From Entonaema liquescens (lineage: Eukaryota > Ascomycota > Sordariomycetes > Xylariales > Xylariaceae): a stretch of DNA of 64,000 nt. A model generated the notes under the pieces. The model saw only the letters and a program-made list of their open reading frames with translations. It was not told the DNA's origin and did not search any database. The stretch spans positions 2,914,001 to 2,978,000 of the forward strand of contig CADCSX010000006.1 in assembly GCA_902805475.1 (NCBI GenBank), in the 5' to 3' direction. A program made the position numbers and the translations under genes. Below, one piece after another: positions 59,757 to 64,000 of the stretch; the first letter of the stretch is position 1, and the number at the start of each line of letters is the position of its first letter.

Positions 59757-60704
59757 ATGGCTCAATTACAGCCACAGACGATCTATAGGGATCCCCAGCT
59801 TCTGTGGGTTAGCCTTAGCTGGAATGATACGAAGCTCTACTGACTTTAGTCCATAGCTACTGGATCCTGCTCCCGATTACTGCTGTGATGGTAGGCTTAT
59901 ATATCTTACCTTTCCAATGGGACTGTATACTAATATATGGGTAGATCCTAACGGGTGTCCTGCGATACTACGCTACCGTCCTCATGCAAACCCCTCCCAA
60001 GAAGCTCGATCAAAAGGCTATGAAAGAGCAGCGATCGCTATTACACGGCGTCGCTGTACGTAGCAACTTCCACGTGTTATCCGAACCATCTTTCCGCGCA
60101 CGGAGAGACTATCTTACCAATGCCTATGAATCCGGTGCTTTCCTGAAAGACCCCGAACGCCGTGGCCAGCCGCCTCCGAATCCGATGACCGATCCGGGGG
60201 CTATGGACGGTATGATGGGTATGATGAAGAATAACATGGCCATGATGATTCCCAATACCTTAATCATGAGCTGGATCAACGCATTCTTCAGTGGATTTGT
60301 TATCATCAAGTTGCCTTTTCCTCTTACTATCAAGTTCAAGAGTATGTTGCAGGCCGGCGTTGCGACTAAGGAGATGGACCCGAGATGGATGTCAAGTATC
60401 AGTTGGTACTTCTTGTGTTACTTTGGTTTGCAATTTGTGTTCAACTTTTGCTCGGAAATGAAAACGGTAAGTCCTTTAAGGAGCATAATAGGGTTAACGC
60501 AGCGTAACTGACTATATAATAGCTGCAAACCAGATGGCCCAGCAGATGTCAGGAATGGGACCTCAAAACGCGCAAATGTTTGGACCTGGTGTTGATCCTG
60601 ATAAGCAGTTCAAGACAGAGGCTGAGAACCTTGCCGTGGTCGAGCATTACTCGGTCTTGGACGGGGTAGAAGATCGATTGCTCAAGGGTATCAAGTCTAA
60701 ATAA
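59757..60704 (+). CDS. EMC3: ER membrane protein complex subunit 3 (EMC3), apparent 1-base frame break
   Basis: Exons 59757-59803, 59857-59890, 59945-60466 and 60523-60704. EMC3 is the YidC/Oxa1-like insertase core of the ER membrane complex that inserts tail-anchored and multipass proteins. Visible landmarks: MAQLQPQTIYRDPQ, YWILLPITAVM, ILTGVLRYYATVLM, a Met-rich loop (GMMGMMKNNMAMM), NTLIMSWINAFFSGFVI, KLPFPLTIKFKSMLQAG and WYFLCYFGLQFVFNF. After FNF the frame given by the sequence leads to CSEMKT and a phase conflict at the last intron. Adding one T to the T4 run at 60446-60449 gives FLLGNENAANQMAQQ, exactly the family sequence, with a phase-1 intron. I therefore read it as a single-base deletion, probably an assembly error. 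Confidence 0.9.
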
Positions 60705-60808
60705 AAGGATTGAGCAGCTAATCAGCTCGACCTATGCAGATAGCGAATCCCAACCGAACGCCATTATGTGTAGTTGTATACAGTTAGTTAGTCAGAATTA
60801 CCATGAGA
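60705..60808. terminator. Tight convergent 3' ends, EMC3 / RPC25
   Basis: Only 104 bp lie between the two stop codons, so the 3' untranslated regions of the opposing transcripts almost certainly overlap. No terminator motif is claimed. Confidence 0.5.
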
Positions 60809-61641
60809 TCATTCCCACCACAGACAGACCCCAAGACCCTCTTTCATCATAGTCCCCTTTATACGGTAAGGGGATAGCTTCTTCGCCTTGTCAACTGCTT
60901 CTTGCTCGGCGCTTTCGGGCGTCTGATCGTGCCATTCCTCTTCAATCACCTGGAGGCGGACCATCTCGTTCTTGTCGTACCACATCGGATCGCCCTCGGG
61001 ATCATAGATCCACGTCCACGCCTTTTCATTATGATTGCTAGAGGGCGGTGAGTCACATGTAAAAGCATGCAATCGGATGGTACCTACTATTGCGTGTTTT
61101 CAGGCAACTCCTTATACTCCACAAATATGTCTTCGAAAAAATCCGTGCGGACTGGTGTTGATCAGTGGTTATTGTCTCGTGAGTTGCAAGAAGTTTGATG
61201 GATGATGGAGAACATACTGTGGATTCCGTCTTGAGAAGCATCACTAATCCTCCCAAAAATAGTCTCGCCCTTGAAGGGTCTGAAGACGACCATTCGAAAT
61301 TCGACTGTTATATATAAAACTCAGTATTCCTATTACGATATGTTTCTTCGTGGTGAGATAAGAAGAAAATATAATAGTTATACCATTAACATTAACCATT
61401 CCACTCCCATGTCCGATAAGACCTTCGGAAGCCCATAGTAGATCGTACATGCAGATGCAGAGACCGATCTTCTGGATTACCCGGTTCGAGTACTTTGCAT
61501 TGATACTATCTTCAATCGCGATATGGCTGGGTTTCTCAAAATTGTCCGGCCTGATCTGCACCAGATCGGCAATCTTTGTCTGGAGGTTTGTTAATTCTCA
61601 AAATTCAAATTCCGTGTGAATTAACTGACCAGAATAAACAT
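60809..61641 (-). CDS. RPC25: RNA polymerase III subunit Rpc25 (RPC8)
   Basis: Five exons, 61641-61630, 61579-61384, 61304-61218, 61151-61088 and 61037-60809, 195 residues. Rpc25 with Rpc17 forms the stalk of RNA polymerase III used in initiation. The N-terminal Rpb7-like domain starts MFILTKIADLVQIRPDNF (first exon only 12 nt) and continues IGLCICMYDLLWASEGLIGHGSG and VEFRMVVFRPFKGETIFGRI. The S1/OB part has SDASQDGIHIRTDFFEDIFV, NTQYNHNEKAWTWIYD and ends GVCLWWE. Each junction restores the family sequence. Three introns have good donors; the fourth uses GTAGGT. Confidence 0.93.
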
Positions 61642-62651
61642 CTTTCTTCTTCTTCGACTGTAGTTGTAGTTGCGATAAACATCACATCATACGCTCGATG
61701 ATAGTAGGTACGGTGCATCATTTTTCTGTTCAGCTAGAATTGATGTAAGTCGTACAGTAGCAGTGGCGGATTTTATACTGTATACCACTTAGAACGGTGC
61801 ACGGATGTACTTCATGCTTTGTTGGCGGGCTGAATACCAACGTCAAAAAGATTGCAAGTACAATACTACCTAGCGACCCACCTTCACACCTACATAACAT
61901 TACTAGGTAAAGAGCAGATTATATCTTTAAAAAGAAATTCCAAGTTATCTCTGTGCCTATATCTATATGAAACCAAGTTTTTCTAAGACCGAATGTTTAT
62001 TATACCCTTTGGGAATCCTTTGTGAAAGAATTGGTCTGTTAGGTTAGGTACTTATTTTGGTAAGTACATGTAGCATTCTGGCGGGCTACATAGGTACGTA
62101 AAGGTAGGTACCTAGGTGCGGCTGAAGCGTATTATCGATATTCCTACTCCGACTATGATGAGTCAGGTCAATTGATAGGCCTGCGCTAGCGTCGCGCTAA
62201 AAAGTTTATCGCGTTTACATAAAAATCTTGCAGGGGTCCAGCTGTGCTGGCTTTCAAAAATAGAACCCACACAACATAAACCTTTCATCATATACAACTC
62301 GGAAATCCTCGAACTAACCTTCATCTAAGAACAATACCTCTCTAGATATCTTGATTCCCTCCGCACTTCCAAGTCGTGACCTTTTCCAACTAAAATCAAT
62401 TCTCTTCACACTTTGTGTGTTTTTCCTTTTTAATTCTAGTACGTCAAACTCACCGGTCTTGAAGTCACCAGGCGGTGTGATTTTACCCCTTGCCCATATA
62501 GTGGGCAGTTAGCTTCTGGTATGTTCAACTTGTTTAACTTGCTCCGTCCATCCGGCGATCTTTGTGGTATAATTTCTAACGTCAGATCCTCCAGCTATCT
62601 CTCAGACTAACATTTACTTGTTTCTCTTTCTGAAAATTATACAACTTCAAA
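61642..62651. other. Divergent promoter region (RPC25 / NUFIP1-like)
   Basis: 1.0 kb between opposed starts. TAGGTA/TACCTAGG repeats at 62038-62115. The 250 bases before 62652 are C/T-rich, typical of a fungal 5' leader; a leader intron is possible (GTATGT at 62518) but not proven. Confidence 0.5.
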
Positions 62652-64000
62652 ATGAGCAGCTATCCCTACGCACCCCCTCCGCCGGCTCCTTCAGCAGCTT
62701 CGCCGACCCCGTATCCCCCGTATGGTCAAGGACCTGGGTATTCTCACACACCCCGCGGTGGTCATGCTGGAGCAGCGAGTAGCAGCAGAGGTCATGGTCA
62801 TCACCAAGGACCTGGTCGTACCGAGTACGGCTCGCCTTACTATCAACAAGATTACTCGGCCCCTAGCGGTGGGCCGTACAATCCTCCTCAACCGACTAGT
62901 TACTGGCAGGGAACTCCACCCGCGAGCCACGGCCACCCTAACGGCTCGTCTCTTCCGCCAAGTTATCCTCCTAATTACGCTCCTCAGGCTTTTCACCCTC
63001 AGCCTAGCCAGTCCTACCAACAGCCGTATCCCAACCAGTCCTCTCGTCCTCCATATGGTGCTCCCTACGGTCAAGGGCCTAATGAGTATGCTCAACAACC
63101 TCTTCAGCCGTGGGGCGATCAAGCTCAATCATTTTCTCACTATTCTAGTCGCGGCGGACGAGGCGGTTATCCGAGTGACCGTAGTGGTCCTCTACGCAGT
63201 CCATACCCTCCTACACATCACCAACCAGCTCCCCTCCAGCAGCCGTCGTACGGCTATCCCCCTGCCCCTGCCCCGTCATATCCCGGCCCACCACAGTCTC
63301 ATTATGGATCTAATAATAGAGGACATGGTCGTGGTGGTCACGCTCACTCAAACAGAGGAGCTCATACTATAAACAATGACCGTGGCGAGAAGTTTCGCCC
63401 TCGTGACCAGAAACCGCACCAGCCGTTTAACAATTATCAGAAGTCTGATCCTGCCGGCGCTAAGAAGAAGAAGCGCAAGACCAATACGCTGGGACTAACC
63501 CCTGGAGATGAGGATTCAGACGAAGGTGTGGACGAGGAGAAGCGTCTGGAAGAGCTGCTCGGCACAGACGCCCCAGGGTAAGTTCGCATCTCGCGTCTAT
63601 ATGCTCTATAGTTTAAGCTAACTTAACAGTTACAGTATACCTGACGGCGATTTGGCGAAGTGGATAGCGGAGCGCAAGGCGAATTATCCGACTAAGGCTC
63701 GCGTGGCGCAAAAGAAAGAGGCGGGAGTGCTCTCGGCCCCAGCAGCTAACGCTAACGACGGCAAGGAGACGGTTGCCGCCCAGGTTGATCCGGTTGAAAA
63801 GGAGGCAGATCGTCTACGTAGGAGGTTGGCGAAGCTTGACAGGCAGATCGAGAAGCGTAAGCGTGCTCCTAACGACGAGGGCGATGAGATGCGCTTGGAG
63901 TCTTCGGATGATGAGTCCTCGGACGAGCAGCCTGAAGCTTTGCCGACGGACAGGTCAGCTAGCGGATATTTGCCTCCTCCCCCGATCACGCGAGCTGACC
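62652..64000 (+). CDS. NUFIP1/Rsa1-like protein, 3' end outside the window
   Basis: Exon 1 is 62652-63577 and exon 2 starts at 63630 and runs off the window. The first 260 residues are Pro/Tyr/Gln/Ser/Gly-rich with RGG-like patches (SSRGGRGGY, GHGRGGHAH), probably disordered and RNA-binding. A basic stretch AKKKKRKTN and acidic GDEDSDEGVDEEKRLEELLG follow. After the junction, DGDLAKWIAERKANYPTKAR is the NUFIP1 core motif. NUFIP1/Rsa1 acts with the R2TP complex to assemble box C/D snoRNPs in the nucleus. The rest is charged (EADRLRRRLAKLDRQIEKRK). Two acceptors six bases apart (AACAG and TTACAG) both keep the frame. Confidence 0.85.

Noticed and set aside
1..64000. CRISPR arrays, operons, riboswitches, 5S rRNA
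   Set aside because: No regularly spaced repeats, no bacterial gene organisation and no 5S or riboswitch core sequence was seen on either strand.

Overview
This is a filamentous ascomycete (Pezizomycotina) nuclear contig. The evidence is short spliceosomal introns of about 45-125 nt with GTRNGT donors and CTAAY-like branch sites, a Clr5-domain regulator, a mitochondrial delta-1-pyrroline-5-carboxylate dehydrogenase, an initiator tRNA-Met with fungal features, and typical fungal families (DHA2 transporter, DUF1275, bicupin oxalate decarboxylase, Mtd1, Tma17). Sordariomycetes, perhaps Xylariales-like, is a reasonable guess, but the sequence alone does not settle it. I rebuilt most gene models by joining exons by hand at splice sites that restore the reading frame and the family alignment.

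Left third (1-27 kb), gene-sparse and more accessory: a small secreted cysteine-rich protein (894-1157), a weak orphan ORF, an intron-containing tRNA-Ala(UGC), then two long intronless enzyme genes, a Gfo/Idh/MocA oxidoreductase (3589-5235) and an M81/MlrC-type metallopeptidase (8931-10445), on either side of a Clr5-domain regulator (5585-7612). A single-pass cysteine-rich surface protein, an 88-residue two-exon orphan, P5C dehydrogenase, a PhoD-like phosphatase, a 303-bp MITE, a PARL/Pcp1-type rhomboid protease and an M20 (CPS1-like) carboxypeptidase follow.

Middle (27-49 kb): Tma17-like proteasome chaperone, a seven-exon cytochrome P450, initiator tRNA-Met, an ASNSD1-like asparagine synthetase-domain protein, a BRCT-WGR-PARP protein, a DHA2-type MFS transporter whose frame breaks twice, a DUF1275 membrane protein, a secreted oxalate decarboxylase, and a long near-empty stretch (45.9-49.4 kb).

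Right part (49-64 kb), dense housekeeping: SulP sulfate transporter with STAS domain, Mtd1 (one-carbon metabolism), MMS19 (cytosolic Fe-S delivery and DNA repair), signal peptidase subunit Spc2, EMC3, RNA polymerase III subunit Rpc25, and the 5' part of a NUFIP1/Rsa1-like protein that runs off the window. From 27.7 kb on, genes almost strictly alternate strands. This gives many divergent promoters (Spc2/EMC3 only 427 bp apart) and convergent tails (EMC3/Rpc25 stops 104 bp apart).

No obvious undescribed system stands out. The best candidates for a second look are the intronless oxidoreductase/Clr5/M81 group, the MITE with one hairpin-deleted terminal repeat, and frame conflicts in the MFS gene, EMC3 and PARP that look more like homopolymer assembly errors than biology.
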